Assembly (NCBI GenBank): GCA_963575745.1
Contig: CAUYUJ010018623.1
Coordinates: forward strand, 135,769 to 199,768
DNA from: Prorocentrum cordatum
Lineage: Eukaryota; Sar; Dinophyceae; Prorocentrales; Prorocentraceae
Direction: 5' to 3'
Length of the DNA stretch: 64,000 nucleotides
The position numbers and the translations under genes are program-made. Of this stretch, positions 52,060 to 63,299 are shown piece by piece; positions within the stretch are counted from its first letter, which is position 1; each line of letters opens with the position of its first letter. A model generated the notes under the pieces. That model saw only the letters and a list, made by a program, of their open reading frames with translations, was not told the DNA's origin and did no database searches.

Positions 52060-52638
52060 ATGGCTCCAACGGGCGAGGCCGACCTGCGCGGCGACTCCGG
52101 TTACCGGCGTCTAAGCGGAGATGCCGAGGACGATGTCAAAGGCAATTGTACTCGCGGGGCAAACCTGCTGCGGCGTGGACGCACGCATGCTGGCAAGCCC
52201 GACGTCCATCTTGTCGACCCGCACTGCTCGAGCTATCGCGCAGAAACACTAGCAGCAGCCCAAAAATTGGAGGACTGCTATCCCACGATCGCCACTCTGC
52301 ATGAACTCCACGCAGGGCCGCTGACACCCACTCATTCGGTCTGAGAATTAAGGTCACTTTGACCATCGAAACAGAATATGTCTTCAAGTTCTGGCCAAGC
52401 AAAGACCAGGAGAAACCGATTGATAATGGAGCGAGGTATCGTCCATTGTGTGCAGTGGTGTGACACTCGCGACATGACCGCGGACGGCCACGCCAAAGGG
52501 AACATCGACAGAGACGTGCCCCTACAGGTCATGGGAGGAATGCAATCCTTCAAGCATGACTTGAAACGACACACTCCATACAGGGCTAGCCAGATAAGAT
52601 CGTCTGAACTGCCCGAGGAGCAATCGTCTGCAAGGTGA
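52060..52638 (+). pseudogene. RNase H of the second copia element
   Basis: MAPTGEADLRGDSGYRRLSG carries the first catalytic Asp. GKPDVHLVDPHCSSYRAETL carries the Glu. After a frame change RGIVHCVQWCDTRDMTADGH and AKGNIDRDVPLQVMGGMQSF carry the last Asp region. It ends LPEEQSSAR with TGA at 52636-52638. The order matches copia RNase H. The frame break near 52.34 kb inactivates it. Confidence 0.65.
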
Positions 52639-54340
52639 CTTGCCTGCGAGGCAACTTGCTTGCAAGGGCACCTGCGCGCGGGTCAACCTCCCTTGTTGGG
52701 CCCGCCTGCTGCTGTCTACCAAGTGTATACAGTGTTTTACTGTATAGCGGGCGGTGGACTCACGCTTCGCCCCCCCCCCCCCCCCGACTTTAATGGGGCC
52801 GGGGCAAAAGCGAAAGAAAGCGAGCGTTTGTCCGCGGCCGTTTGTGCTCAAGCGGCCGGCCGCCAACATATGATTGTGCCTCATCACGAGGCACACTAGT
52901 TGCCATCGGAACCGAGAATACATTCGCTTGACATGGCCCGTCGCTACCGCGATGATCTCCTACTTCTGGGACTATTGCGGTACAACAGAGTTGGATATGG
53001 GCTTCGCATTCAGCGAAGCTTCTGGTTGGGCCTCCCAACCCCCTTCGAACGAAGGGATCATAGGGAACGGGCTTCTTTTCGAGTCAATTACGACGTTGCT
53101 TAATTTCGTTTTGGCTGGCGCGTTCGAGGAGAAGGGCTTAGGAAAAGGGGAGGGCGGCGCGGCGGGCCCACGGAAAGAAAAGGAGCGGCGACCGCGACGA
53201 CGACGATGTCGACGAAAACGAGTCAGACGGAACAGCCTCTTCCACACGCCGGCAGGGTCGGCGGATCTAATTAGCCCTTGCGGGCAATCCGCGGCAGAGA
53301 CGGGTGCATCCTACATGTGCGGGGTGGGCCCAAGATCCCATCGGCGGCCCTCATGAGCGCAGCGGGTCTAATGAGAGCTCCCCTTTTCACTTTTTCCGCT
53401 CTTGGCCAGCCGCGCTGCGCCGCCTGCGCGGGGCGGGGATCGAGCTGGCGCTCGAGGATGCGGGGCGTGGTCGCGCTGCCCCGAGCTGGCGGCTCTCTCC
53501 TGCCTCTGCGGAGCATCTGGTTTTCGCTGCTCGAGGGTTCCCAGGGACGCGCCTCGCGAGAGTCTCCTGGGACGTGCCGTGAACGTCTGCGGGGGGCCGT
53601 GGTGGAGAAGAGGGTCGCCCTCGAGGTGCGAGACGGCCGACCGACGCTGCCCCCCTGGAGCTGGGGCCCGCGAGACGAGGCTCCGCCACCCGCAGCGAAT
53701 CATGTGCGCCGTGCTTCGGGAGCAGATGTCTTCGGACGGTTTCGACACCCTACAGCCGAAACGCTGAAACAAGGAACAGTCTGGATTCGGAAGGGGCTCG
53801 ATGTTCTTTGCGTCCTTCCGTGGTTGTTCCTCCAGCCCGTCGCGTGCACCCAGGCTGTTTTGAAGCCAAAGAGGGGCTTCGTTCCTTATTTAGCGTTCCT
53901 TCTTTCAGCAGCCCGACTGTACTCCTGGATCGCATCGGCCGATATTGTCCTAAATGTCGGGGGAAACTCCCAGGCATCCAGAGGGGGGGCATCCGTTCGG
54001 CGTTCGCCCGCTGCTCGCCACGTGATACTGGATCGCGTCCCACGGGTTTCGCGACCCCCACTCTGGTCCGTGTCTTCTCGGATGCGCCCCGGCGGATGTT
54101 CTAGGTGGTCATACATGCAACGACTCCTCTCTCCACGACTGGCAATGCCCGAAATTCAGGACGCTTGTATCCCAGACCATAATGAAGCCGCTCCCCTCGT
54201 GTCCTGTCGAGTCCTGGGGCCTGAGTGACCCCTCCCCCTCGTCTTTCCAGTCGATGGTCGTGGGATATTTCTTCAATAATGTTATACGTTCTCTGGCACA
54301 CAGCCGCAATCGACCTTTTACAGAAGTGGATACCCTCGAT
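52639..54340. other. No gene recognised
   Basis: 1.7 kb, with a poly-C run at about 52772-52786 and a spliced-leader-like sequence at 52831-52852. A 316-residue forward frame (53278-54228) has Arg/Ala/Gly/Ser-rich sequence without motif. Equally long frames exist on the other strand, so I do not call a gene. Confidence 0.4.
52831..52852 (+). other. Spliced-leader-like sequence
   Basis: The 22 bases start TCCGCGGCCG and end TTTGTGCTCAAG. They match 17 of 22 positions of the dinoflagellate spliced leader, including the 5' DCCG and the 3' GCTCAAG. No coding sequence follows closely, so it may be a relict or chance. Confidence 0.3.
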
Positions 54341-55932
54341 TTACTCCCACTAATCAGGTGGCAGTTGGCGCGGTCCCCGTCGGCTGTGGATCCATGAAGC
54401 CATTCGCCCCCCTGGGTACGCTGCAGGAGGAGGAGGGCGCGGAGGAGGAGGAGGAAGAGGAGGAAGAAGAGGAGGAACGAGGGCGCGGAGGAGGAGGAAG
54501 AGGAGAAGGAGGAGGAGAAGGAGAGAGGAGGGAGGAGTGTCGTTCAAGCCCCAGGATGGTATCCCCTGCTGGTCGACCGTTCCCTTCCCTCCCCCCCAAT
54601 CCTCCTCGTTCCCCCTATCCCTCCTCTCTTCCCTTGCTCCTCCCCCCACCAGCGTGCCCCCCTCCCTCCTCGCCCTGCTCCCTCCCTCTCCCCCCCTTTC
54701 CTTCTCCCCCCCCCTCCCCCCGGCTCTCCTCCGCCCCGGCCCCGCAGCGCGTGCCCCGGCCGCGGGCGCCCCCGCGCATGCCCCCCCGCAGCCCCTTTGG
54801 GCTCGGAGGCCTCCTCCAGCCACGCAGGCTCTTTGCGCGGCGCTCCGTCCGCCCCGCCCACGTCCTCGCAGCGATGCTGGCGCCGAAGGGGGTGGGCAAG
54901 GTCGGAGGCGCACGCGCGGCCATGCCGGTCGGCGTCGTCCAGGCGCGGGCTTCGGGCCCGGGCCCCGTCGGCTCGAGCAGGGGGCACGCTCCGGGCGGCT
55001 CGATGCTGAAGGGGGGGCCCGGGCCTTTTTGGGGCGCATCTGCACACAACGCGACGGCTGCTCGTTGTTGCAATGTTCGGAGTCCGGAGGCCGATTCTGG
55101 GCCGCGGGACCGCCAGACGCCAATGCGGGATGGCAGGCCAGTTCTCTTGGCATCGCTCGGACGTGTGCATTTTTCTCTCGGCGAGGGCCATCGAGGAGCA
55201 TCCTTGATCATTTGACAAAAAAAAAACCACGCACGAAACCGAAAACAACACAGGGAATGGACGTCCGAGCGATGGCCAGAGGCCAGCTCTTGGTTAGAAA
55301 TCGAGGGCTCCTGTGGACGGCGCCGCGAGATGACCCTGCCGGAACACCCTGATAGCAGCAAAGGTGAAGAGGCGGGTCAAGGAGTAGGAGGTCGAGACGC
55401 TGCCATGTGCACAGCTCTGTTTCCCTTGCAGGGGTCGCGGTTGTCCAGACCAAGGATTCGGCTGGCATTGAGGGGAGGCGATGTCTGAAGAACTGGTGGC
55501 GAAATCTCAGGCGAAACTGTTGCCGGACCCGGCGTCGTCGGGCTCCCCGTTTCTCCTGCGGGGTTATTTTGTTTGAGTTTTGTCATTCTCAGAGCCCCGT
55601 AGGGAAACGCCAAAAGGAGACCAGACCCTTGAATGTCTTCGGCTTATAGCTCAGGATTCCAGCGGCTGTTCGGGACGCTTCGGGGACTCCCCCGAAAGCT
55701 CTCGGCGAGGCGCAGCCGGTGGAAGGCATCCCGAGGCTGGAAAGCTGCCGAGACCGACGAAAACGCTCGACAATTTGGGACCCAGATTTTGGAGCATCGA
55801 TGATGGCACGCTAGCAGTCGAGGACCTACAAAACGCCCCTGCCCTGGTTTACGAGGCGCTGTGCGCTGAAACTCCTTTGGGCCGACAGGGTAGACCCTGC
55901 GTGATGTGCGGCGTCCTGGTGGCTCTCTAGGA
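54341..55932. other. GAG- and CCT-rich tracts and GC-rich DNA, no gene
   Basis: GGAGGAGGAGGAAGAGGAGG-type runs occupy 54425-54535. Pyrimidine-rich CCCTCCCCCC stretches occupy 54575-54730. From 54.75 to 55.93 kb GC-rich DNA has long overlapping frames on both strands, none with recognisable protein. Confidence 0.5.
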
Positions 55933-56184
55933 TTTGGGGGTTCCGAGGAGGTTTACAGACCAAGGACTTGTAACCCAGGATAGGGCCGATTTTTCAGTCC
56001 TCAAAGTAGGGAAAGGTCCAGTCGTCGGATGTCTGGATGGGAAGGATGATCGATCGTCTTTGGGGGTTCCGAGGAGGTTTACAGACCACGCACTTGTAAC
56101 CCAGGGTAGGGTCGTTTTTTCAGTCCTCAAAGTAGGGAAAGGGTCCACTCGTCGGATGTCTGGATGGGAAGGATGATCGAGCGT
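55933..56184. repeat. 126-bp tandem duplication
   Basis: TTTGGGGGTTCCGAGGAGGT begins at 55933 and at 56059. The two units are almost identical, ending GGATGGGAAGGATGATCGA. Confidence 0.85.
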
Positions 56185-56849
56185 CTGTCGCTCCTGCGCT
56201 CGTCGGAGGCCCTGGCCGGGGCTTCCGCGGCGGGTGGGTCGGGGCGCGCCTCGAAGGAGGTTGGCGAGGGCGATTTCTGGCAGGGGTCAGGGGACCGAGT
56301 TTTTTCAGGAGGGAAAGAAACACACAGACACAATGAATCGCCGACTCCCAGGAGAATATCGGAGAATATGGGATGGGAAAATATGGGGAATCCTGTTTTT
56401 TGTGTCTATTTATTTGTCTGTCCCTGGGCCCCTTCATTTTCGAAGGGAAAACGGATCGAACATTGCGCATTGCACACTGCAAGTTCGGCGCGGAATTCGT
56501 GGCGCCAGGGAGGGGCATCCAGCGCTCATCCAGGACATTCGAGCGGAGCTTCGACAACTTGTAGTAATAACCTAGCGGCGTTCCGCGATAGGTTTTTAAT
56601 AGTGGTTGACCAGACCACAGAAGAGTCCCACAGGGGGGGGGCGGGGAGCTCGAGGACGCCCAGTTCGGCCGCCGCTTCGCCTAAGACTGCCTCACAATGT
56701 ATTCAGGAGTCGTGTACTCGCCTCGCTGCCGGCTATTTTTGTTTTGGTCCAGACGGTCACGGTTTTTGCTAAACTGACTACTCCGACGGTAGGACTCCGC
56801 ATGATGACATATGATAATATTTTCAGCTTGGCTGGGGACCTCCCCTTGC
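56185..56849. other. No gene recognised
   Basis: About 660 bases. Open frames of 110-200 residues occur on both strands without motifs. Confidence 0.4.
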
Positions 56850-56854
56850 TCCCT

Positions 56855-56883
56855 CATCATCATCACCGTCATCACCGTCACCG

Positions 56884-56955
<72 letters not shown>

Positions 56956-57064
56956 CCATCACCACCACCACCACCATCATCACCATCACCACCATCACCA
57001 TCACCATCACCATCACCATCACCATCACCATCACCATCACCATCACCATCACCATCACCATCAT
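56855..57064. repeat. CAT/CATCAC microsatellite
   Basis: (CAT)n to about 56955, then (CATCAC)n to 57064. It yields poly-His, poly-Asp or Met-Val ORFs that are artefacts. Confidence 0.95.
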
Positions 57065-57143
57065 CCTCATAGTTTTGGCTCGAGGGTTTTGGGTGCGTCA
57101 GCCAGGCTGACGCGATTCCTCGCGTTGAGACTAGCGCAACACG

Positions 57144-57728
57144 GTGCGCGAATCGGCTAGCCACCATCGAGCCCGCCGCGATCGCCAGCGGGCCAGCCTG
57201 CATCTGGCGGCCTGCGCGGGCAAGAGCAACGTGCGCCGCCTGGCGGAGAGCGCCAGTCTCCTCGCGGGCCACCACGGCTCCTCACCCGGGAGGGTGGCGG
57301 ACCAAGGCGGCGCGGGCGGCGGCAGCAAGGCGAGCTGGGACTCTTCCTGCGAGGCCAGGGGCAACTGGGAGTCTCGGGCTGCCTGCCGTGAGTGCGGCGC
57401 CGAGCGGCCGCCGTGGGCGAGGCCACGCTCTGCCTCGGCTTCGGCGCGCGGGCATCGCGGCGGCGCTGCGGCTGGCACCAGCAAGGAGGTCAAGGCCCTG
57501 CGGCGCGGGACGTCCTGGGCAGCTGGGACGTGCGGCTCCTCGGCGCAAGCTGAGCGGCCGCGGGCAGGCATGCCAGTGCCCCACCCCCCTACGCCCCTCC
57601 GGAGGGCCGGGGCCGTTCGCAGCGCGGCGTCTACAGAGCCGCCCAGCGGCATCCGGAGACGGCCCTTGCCTCCACTGCGGGGCAGGGGCGTGCATGGACG
57701 GGGGCATTGCCTTGACGCCGGCGGTTAG
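57144..57728 (+). pseudogene. LINE ORF N-terminal zinc-finger-like piece
   Basis: The forward frame contains GGSKASWDSSCEARGNWESR and AACRECGAERPPWARPRSAS. The 'C..(R/G)NWxxRxxCRxCGxxRP' pattern is a short zinc finger typical of the start of dinoflagellate LINE proteins. The rest is Arg/Ala/Gly-rich. A stop at 57726-57728 and about 600 bases without clear coding separate it from the coiled-coil part. Confidence 0.4.
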
Positions 57729-58335
57729 AGGAGGGTTTGTTGCTGAGACTCCGGGTTTGGGATCCCGGGCCCGCTGGGGGAGGGGCCGCGCGACGCGCCG
57801 GGTTCCTTTGCGCGCGGGGCTCCTTGACGCTTCGTGCCTTCCTCTCTGCGCCCCAATCTACGCTGGTTGTGCAGCGATCTGCCGACGCCTGGTTGCTGGC
57901 TCCCCTTCCGGGGGGGGAGCCTGGGCATAAGGCGCGCGGATCCCCGCCGGTGTGGTGCGGCTCGCGCAGGGGATGCGGCTGCGGAGGGGGGGGTCCCGTA
58001 TTGCGGGGGGTTCGGTTCGTCGTCGTCTTCTTCTTCGGGCCCATACTCGGCTTGTATAGCTTAATTCCCGCTGGCACCTAAGCGTGCCCCTTACATGACT
58101 CATCAGCTTGACAACTGATATTCCTGACTACGGCTGGCGTTGGCCACCGCCTTTCACACAGACGGGGGCCAGGACCAGTGCGGCGGCCAGTAGTCTCCTC
58201 CTCGGCTGCTGGTTGCCCTGCTTGGCTTTTTCACAGTTGATTCCACCCCGGGGTGGCCACGCGGCGGCTCCAGGGTGGTCTCTTCTTAACCCCATTCGAC
58301 TTTTCTCGGCCGCCGGCCGAGGGCGTCTACGGCAT

Positions 58336-59428
58336 AGGCACCGCGTCGCCACCAACAGCAACGAGGCCCTGCGGCGCGAGATCGACGGCCTCAAGAAGGA
58401 TAGCAAGGCGCTGCAGCGCTCGGCCTCGACAGGTGCCGCGGGCGCGGAGGAGGCGCGCGGCAGCGACAGGGTGGCGCAGCTGCGGGGCCTCATCGCGAAG
58501 CTGGAGGCCATGGGCAGCTCGGGCGAAGCCATGGTGTCGCTCCTGGCGTCCTGCCGCAGCGAGATGGCGCGTTGTCAGGAGGAGCTGCGACTGGCCAAGC
58601 CGCCGCGCGAGCAGATGCGGGCGACCGACGCCAAGCTGGGCGAGTTGGACAAGCGCAGCGTGGCGAAGCAGGAGCAGGTTGCCAAGCGGAAGGAGGCCCT
58701 CGCCAGCGCCGAGAAGGAGCTCGAGGCGGCGCTGGCCGAGCGAGCCGCCCTCGGCGCGGAGCGAACCAAGGTCGCAGCGACCCGCCTGGCTGAGCTTGCG
58801 TCCAAGGCCGCTACGCCTGCGGAGCGAGGGCGGCTCTTCCTGGACTCTATCGGCAACCTCAAGGCCGCGGTGGTGGGCCAGGTTCCCTCCGAGGTCGCGG
58901 CCACGGCGCAGCTCGTCGAGGAGTGGGGCAAGCAGGAGGCCGCCACCGTCGTCGCCGCGACACCCGGGCCAGGCGGCGCAGGAGGCGGCGCCAGCGCGGC
59001 GCCCGTCGAGGTCTTTGCCAGCCAGGGCGAGGCTGACGCCGCGGACGCGGCGATGGACGACGCTCCGGGGTCGGCCCTGGCTGCGGATCTGGCGGGCCCC
59101 GACGGCGATGGCGACCGCCCTGCCTCGGGCCTCAGCCGCGAGAGCGGCGCCGTCGCTGCAGCCCGCGCCAAGGCAGGAGGTGACAGCCGCAGTGGCAGCG
59201 GCGGGGTCATCACGAGAAGCGACAGCGGCGGCGCGCCCGTGCCCCTGCGCCTCGACGCGCTGATCCCCGCAAGCGGCCCCGCCGCCCGCGCGGCGTCCGA
59301 GCGCGCCGCCGATGGGGGCGGGCCCGCGCGGGGAGTGCGGCAGCTGCCCCAGCCGCCCCGAGGGCGCAGCCCCGAGGCAGCCAGCCTGGCAGCGACGCGC
59401 CCGCCCGAGGCGCAAGGACACCTAGATC
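58336..59428 (+). CDS. LINE coiled-coil region
   Basis: Within the frame open from 58108 the credible protein starts about NSNEALRREIDGLKKDSKAL. It runs through RVAQLRGLIAKLEAMGSSGE, LASAEKELEAALAERAALGA and AATAQLVEEWGKQEAATVVA. It is highly helical, with Glu/Lys/Leu heptads, followed by an Ala/Gly/Ser/Asp-rich linker. In LINEs this segment precedes the endonuclease and probably mediates RNA binding or self-association. The upstream part of the open frame (58108-58335) is not convincing. Confidence 0.5.
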
Positions 59429-59890
59429 ATGACGGTCAACGGGTCTGGCTGGGGCCCGCTCGCCCACCGACCGCTGGCAGGGGGAGGAGGCTGGCGCTGG
59501 GTTCGTGGAGAGCCACCGCGCGGACGCGTGGCTCGCCCAGGAGGCGCACCTCCACGCGCGCGGCATCGGCGCGCAGGGGGCGTGGCGCAGGCGCGCGGGG
59601 GTGAAGGCTGTCCTTGCGCCTGGCGCGGCTGGCAGTGGCGGCGCGGAGGGCGCCCGCGCGGCCTCGGGCGGCGTCGGAGTCGCCGCCCTCGCCGCGCGCG
59701 GCCTGGCCAACGCCGGCGCGGAGGGCGGCGCGGCCGCGTGGCCTGCGGCGACGGGCGCGGCGTCGGCGCGGCGACGGACGCGGTCCGCCGCGGCGGCATC
59801 GCCCTCGTCTGGCGAAGGTGGCAGGTGGCAGCGGGGCGCGGGATCTCGGGGGCCAAGACGGAAGCTGCGGCCTCCGACCCGCTGGCGCGC
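59429..59890 (+). pseudogene. LINE endonuclease N-terminal fragment
   Basis: It starts MTVNGSGWGPLAHRPLAGGG, the first beta strand with catalytic Asn typical of AP-type LINE endonucleases. After a frame change it reads FVESHRADAWLAQEAHLHAR with the catalytic Glu, then ARAASGGVGVAALAARGLAN. The remaining endonuclease motifs (SDH and similar) are not seen. The endonuclease nicks target DNA for primed reverse transcription. The sequence then jumps to the post-RT region. Confidence 0.5.
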
Positions 59891-59959
59891 GACGAGGTCC
59901 AGGCGGCGCTGAAGGCCAGCACCCAGCGCCCCGAGCGCCAAGCCGACGAAGGTCAAGAA

Positions 59960-60815
59960 CCAGGCGGCGGACCTCTGCTTGGACGGTCTGGCCGCGGCGC
60001 GGGCGGCGAAGAGGCGTCGCGCCAAGGCCCGCGGGCAGCTTGGGCGGGCGGCGGGCGCGCGTCGCCAGTCCATCAGCGCAGCCGCGCGCCTGCTCGTGGG
60101 CGGCCTCCAGGCCCGGGCCACGAGCGAGCTCGAGCAGTGGCGGTCAGCGGCCGGGTCGCTCGCCTTCGGCGGCGCGCGGGGCCGCTCGCTGCAAGTGGGC
60201 TTCGCGCCGGCCGCCGCGCCCTGGCGCGACCCTTGGTGCTCGCAGGCCGAGCAGGCGCTCGTGGCGCGGGGCCGCGGGCTCGCGCGGGGCCACCCCGACG
60301 CCGCCAACGACGCGATGTGGGCGCGGCGGCGCGCCGCGGAGGATCGCCTCGAGCAGGGGCCTGGCGCCCTGGCGGGGCGCGGCCCCGCGGCGGCGGCGCG
60401 GCTCGCGCTCGAACGGCTGGGCTGGAGCTCCACGGCGATGCGTCGCTGGGCTGCAGGCGGCGGCCCGACGCTGAAGCTCGAGGGGATCGGCGGCCACGCG
60501 CTCCGCAGGCGCATCCGCGACTCGCACCAGCGGTGGCTCTTGGCGCGGGGCCGCGGCTCGCGAAGAGGACCTCGAGCACGCGGCCAACGGCCCAGCCGCC
60601 CGCGGACTCCGACGGCTGATCGCCGCCAAGGCGAACCCCGAGCAGCGGGCGCGGTGGTCCAGCGCCCGCAACGCGGCGTTCGGCGGGCCCTGGCCAGTGG
60701 CCCGCCGAGCCGCCCTCGACCCGCTGCTGCGCCGCGCGGGCGCCTGCTCCGCGGGGCGCGGCGGCCGCGGCGCGGTGCGGCATTTCGCTTGGAGGTGCCC
60801 CGCTCTTGCAGCTGA
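59960..60815 (+). pseudogene. LINE post-RT region with zinc-knuckle-like motif
   Basis: Frames from 59979 give LDGLAAARAAKRRRAKARGQ, ALERLGWSSTAMRRWAAGGG and IGGHALRRRIRDSHQRWLLA. Then, in another frame, ALDPLLRRAGACSAGRGGRG and AVRHFAWRCPALAAERREAI appear. The 'C...(H)xAWRCP' pattern is the zinc knuckle between RT and RNase H in such LINEs. Frame changes occur near 60.6 kb. Confidence 0.45.
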
Positions 60816-61200
60816 GAGACGCGAAGCCATCGCGGGCGACGGCGCTGCAGGCTATCGCCGACGTGGCCGAGGCGTCAGACAGCGAGGACCCTCGCTACTC
60901 GAGGGCGCCCATCCCCGACCAGGTGGCCGCCCCCCCGCCGCCGCTGGAGACCGAGGAGGCGCGGTGGAGAGGCGGCCACGGCTACGCGGCCCTGGCGGGA
61001 GCCAGCATCCCGTGCGCCGACGGCTCGGCGATGCGCGGCAAGGCGGGGTCGCCCGAGGTGCGCGCTGGATGGGGGCTCGCGGCGCTGCTGCTCCGCGGCG
61101 CGGCGCGCGGCGCCTGGGACCGCGCCCCCGCCCACCTGCCGAAGGAGGCGAACGCGGGCGAGATCGGGGGCCTGGAGACGGGGGCCAGTGCAAACGGGGG
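60816..61200 (+). pseudogene. LINE RNase H, N-terminal half
   Basis: The frame from 60806 encodes LQAIADVAEASDSEDPRYSR, then IPCADGSAMRGKAGSPEVRA with the first catalytic Asp (DGS), and AGWGLAALLLRG. NAGEIGGLETGASANGG ends the half where the catalytic Glu helix would follow. Past 61200 the frame reads into an insertion and stops at 61250-61252. Confidence 0.5.
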
Positions 61201-61414
61201 TCAGCCAGGGCGCTGGATCCTGCAGGATCCTGCGAAGACCCCCTCTGGCTGACCCGGGTTAGCGAGCCGCTCGTGGCCGCGAGAGGCGGCCGCGCAGATT
61301 GGCTGGCCCAGGTTTGCGAAGACCTGCGTTGCAGTTTTTTTCCTGCATCGCAGTTGTTGGTTTCCTGCTGACCCGGGTCTGGATTGACCCGGGTAAGAAG
61401 AAATAAGATGCCCG
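61201..61414. other. ~214-bp insertion or intron inside LINE RNase H
   Basis: It separates ETGASANGG from EILAAARALRW. It contains the 16-base palindrome GGATCCTGCAGGATCC (61216-61231). Three copies of TGACCCGGGT lie at about 61250, 61367 and 61384. No coding sense. It could be a short mobile insertion or an introner-like intron (GT near 61200, AG near 61415). Confidence 0.5.
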
Positions 61415-62416
61415 GGGAGATCCTGGCCGCGGCCCGCGCCCTGCGCTGGGGCTTGCCAGGCGCGGATGGCATCTTCGAGATTAGGACGGACTGCGAGCCG
61501 CTCGTGACGGGCTTCGCCGCGGGCAAGGCCTGGTGCCGTGCGCGGGGCCGCCCGCGCCTGGATGCGCGGCGCGCGCTCTGGCGGGCCATGGGCGGCTTCG
61601 GCGGCCAGCAGCACGTGCGGGCCACCTCGGCGAAGGGGCGTGCCATGTTCAGCTCGGTTCGCGACGGCTACACAAGGATGGGCAACTACGAGGGCAACCG
61701 CGCCGCGGCATCGCCAAGAAGGGCGCAGAGCTCCGCCCCCACCCCGCGCGGCGAGGCGGCGCAGTTGGGGCGCCGGCCTCGCGGCGGCCGTCGGCGCAGA
61801 CGCTGGCGCGGCGGGGCCCGCCTGCTGTGGGCGCGGACGCGGGCGGCGGGGCGCCGCGAGCTGCCGCGACGGCGAGCCAGGCTGTAGACGCTGGCCCTGC
61901 GCCGCGCCCGGCACGGCGGTCTCGGACGCGAGCGGGGCGCGCTGGCTCTGCAACGCCTGCGCTGGCCGATCGGACGGCGCGCCCGTCCACGGCGGGCCGC
62001 CTGGGCCCTGGGCGGCGGAGCGAAAGCGCCAGGCCCCCGGCCAGGAGGCCGACGCGCGGCGCGGCCGCGCGCGGACCACCGCGAGCGCGGGTCGACGAGG
62101 CGCCGAGGGCGCGGGAGCCGCCGTCGCCGGCGCGACGGCAGCGGCGGCACCGGCGGCCCAGACTCGCGGCGGCGCCCAGTTCGCCGACGGCGACGCGGAC
62201 CCGGAGGAGAACGGCGAGGCCGCGGGCGTTGAGGTCGAGAGCGGCCGCCCACGCTGGTGGAACGTGAGCTTCGACGAGTCGCGCCGACTCTGGGCGATCG
62301 GCGAGGGGCCGCGCCGCCTCGTCTTCTGCGCGGTCTGCCGACGTTGCGCGGACGGCCCCCGCACGGTCTCGCTCCGCGGGCCGCGCGCGGGAGGAGCCAG
62401 CGCCCCGCCGCGCTGA
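61415..62416 (+). pseudogene. LINE RNase H C-terminal half and zinc-finger tail
   Basis: The frame from 61384 encodes EILAAARALRWGLPGADGIF, EIRTDCEPLVTGFAAGKAWC (catalytic Asp in TDC) and HVRATSAKGRAMFSSVRDGY. After a frame change the tail (to 62416) gives ARWLCNACAGRSDGAPVHGG and WNVSFDESRRLWAIGEGPRR, then LVFCAVCRRCADGPRTVSLR. The C-x2-C motif ahead of a final Arg-rich stretch is the C-terminal zinc finger of such LINEs. It ends with TGA 62414-62416. Confidence 0.5.
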
Positions 62417-62679
62417 GGTGGGCGCGACAGGGGCGGCGCCCCGCGCGGGGAGGCGCGGGCGCCGAGCTCGGGGGGTCGGCCGCCCCGATCCGCTGAGCCG
62501 CCCGCGCAGCCGCTCGCGAGGGCGCTGCTCAGAGGCGAGGGGCCCGAGCTGCTGAGCGCAACAGGGCGCTCTCCCCCCCCCCCTCCAAGGCGGGGCCCGA
62601 GGGCTCCGCGGGCGCGCGCGTTGATTTAGAACGGTTGCGCTGAGCACCGCTCCCAGACTTTTATGGCTTTACTCTATCA

Positions 62680-62689
62680 TCATCAACGC

Positions 62690-62727
<38 letters not shown>

Positions 62728-62960
62728 GCATCATCAGCATCGTCCTCGTCCTGCTGCCTTCTCCTCCTCCTCCTGCCTCGTCCTCATCCTCTTCCTCCTT
62801 CTCCTGCTGCCTCCCCCTCCTCCGCCCTGCTCCTCGTCATTTTCTCCGCCTCCTCCTCCTCCTCCTCTTCCATATCCTCCCCCTCCATATCCTCCCCCTC
62901 CTCCTCCTCTTCCTCCTCATCCCCATCCCCCTTTTCGTTTTCCTTTCCATCTCGCCTGTT
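62680..62960. repeat. CAT and CCT microsatellites
   Basis: (CAT)n at 62690-62740 is followed by CCTCCTCCT-rich DNA to about 62960. Confidence 0.9.
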
Positions 62961-63299
62961 CCCCCCGTGCACTTCTCCTTCCCCCCCGCCGCCGCAGGTG
63001 GCGCGCGCGTTCTGCGATGGCCGGGTCGCGAAGCCGCCGGGGCAAACCGTCGGGGCAGCCCCGCGGGCTTCGAGCCGGGCGCCGCCGCGCTCAGGCGAGG
63101 GGCAGATCGAATCCTAGCTCTGCCGCGAGCTGCTCCGCCTCAGCGGTGGAGCTCGCGGCCCGCGCCCCAGAACCTCTCGCGAAGGCGGTCGCGAGACCGG
63201 CGCGTTCCGCGCGCGCGTGGCGCGGGGGGGCATAATAGGGGAGAGGTGCGGCCGCCGCGTTCTCGCTCGACATGCCCGTGCGATTTGCCGCGGCATGGC

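Larger units (their letters stand above)
47481..52638 (+). mobile_element. Second copia-type retrotransposon, heavily degraded
   Basis: In order: a pre-integrase region, integrase, RT and RNase H, all forward, with at least ten stops or frame changes. The conserved sentences (YHRPTSAKGDWGGWNGPFPV, SLDINMAFLTGLTYQELAE, QWCDTRDMTADGHAKGNIDR) indicate a lineage different from the giant element. I could not identify LTRs or a target duplication. The 5' end abuts the foreign RT fragment. Confidence 0.7.
57144..62416 (+). mobile_element. LINE-type retrotransposon remnant, reverse transcriptase missing
   Basis: In order: an N-terminal zinc-finger-like piece, a coiled-coil region, an endonuclease start, the region that normally follows RT, a split RNase H and a C-terminal zinc-finger tail. 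Each matches, by my recollection, parts of LINEs common in dinoflagellates. The sequence between the endonuclease start (about 59.85 kb) and the post-RT region (about 59.96 kb) is too short to hold an RT. Many frame changes show decay. Confidence 0.6.

Noticed and set aside
53278-54228. 316-residue forward ORF
   Set aside because: Arg/Ala/Gly/Ser-rich, no motif, with equally long ORFs on the other strand in GC-rich DNA.
57068-57085. TAGTTTTGGCTCGAG as a spliced-leader relict ahead of the LINE
   Set aside because: Only the 3' half matches (about 14 of 22), not distinguishable from chance.
56606-57160. Poly-His protein
   Set aside because: Entirely encoded by a CAT/CATCAC microsatellite.
59429-60619. 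396-residue forward ORF starting MTVNGSGWGP read as a single protein
   Set aside because: Only the first part is endonuclease-like; the rest is an out-of-frame, Arg/Gly-rich reading of the LINE.
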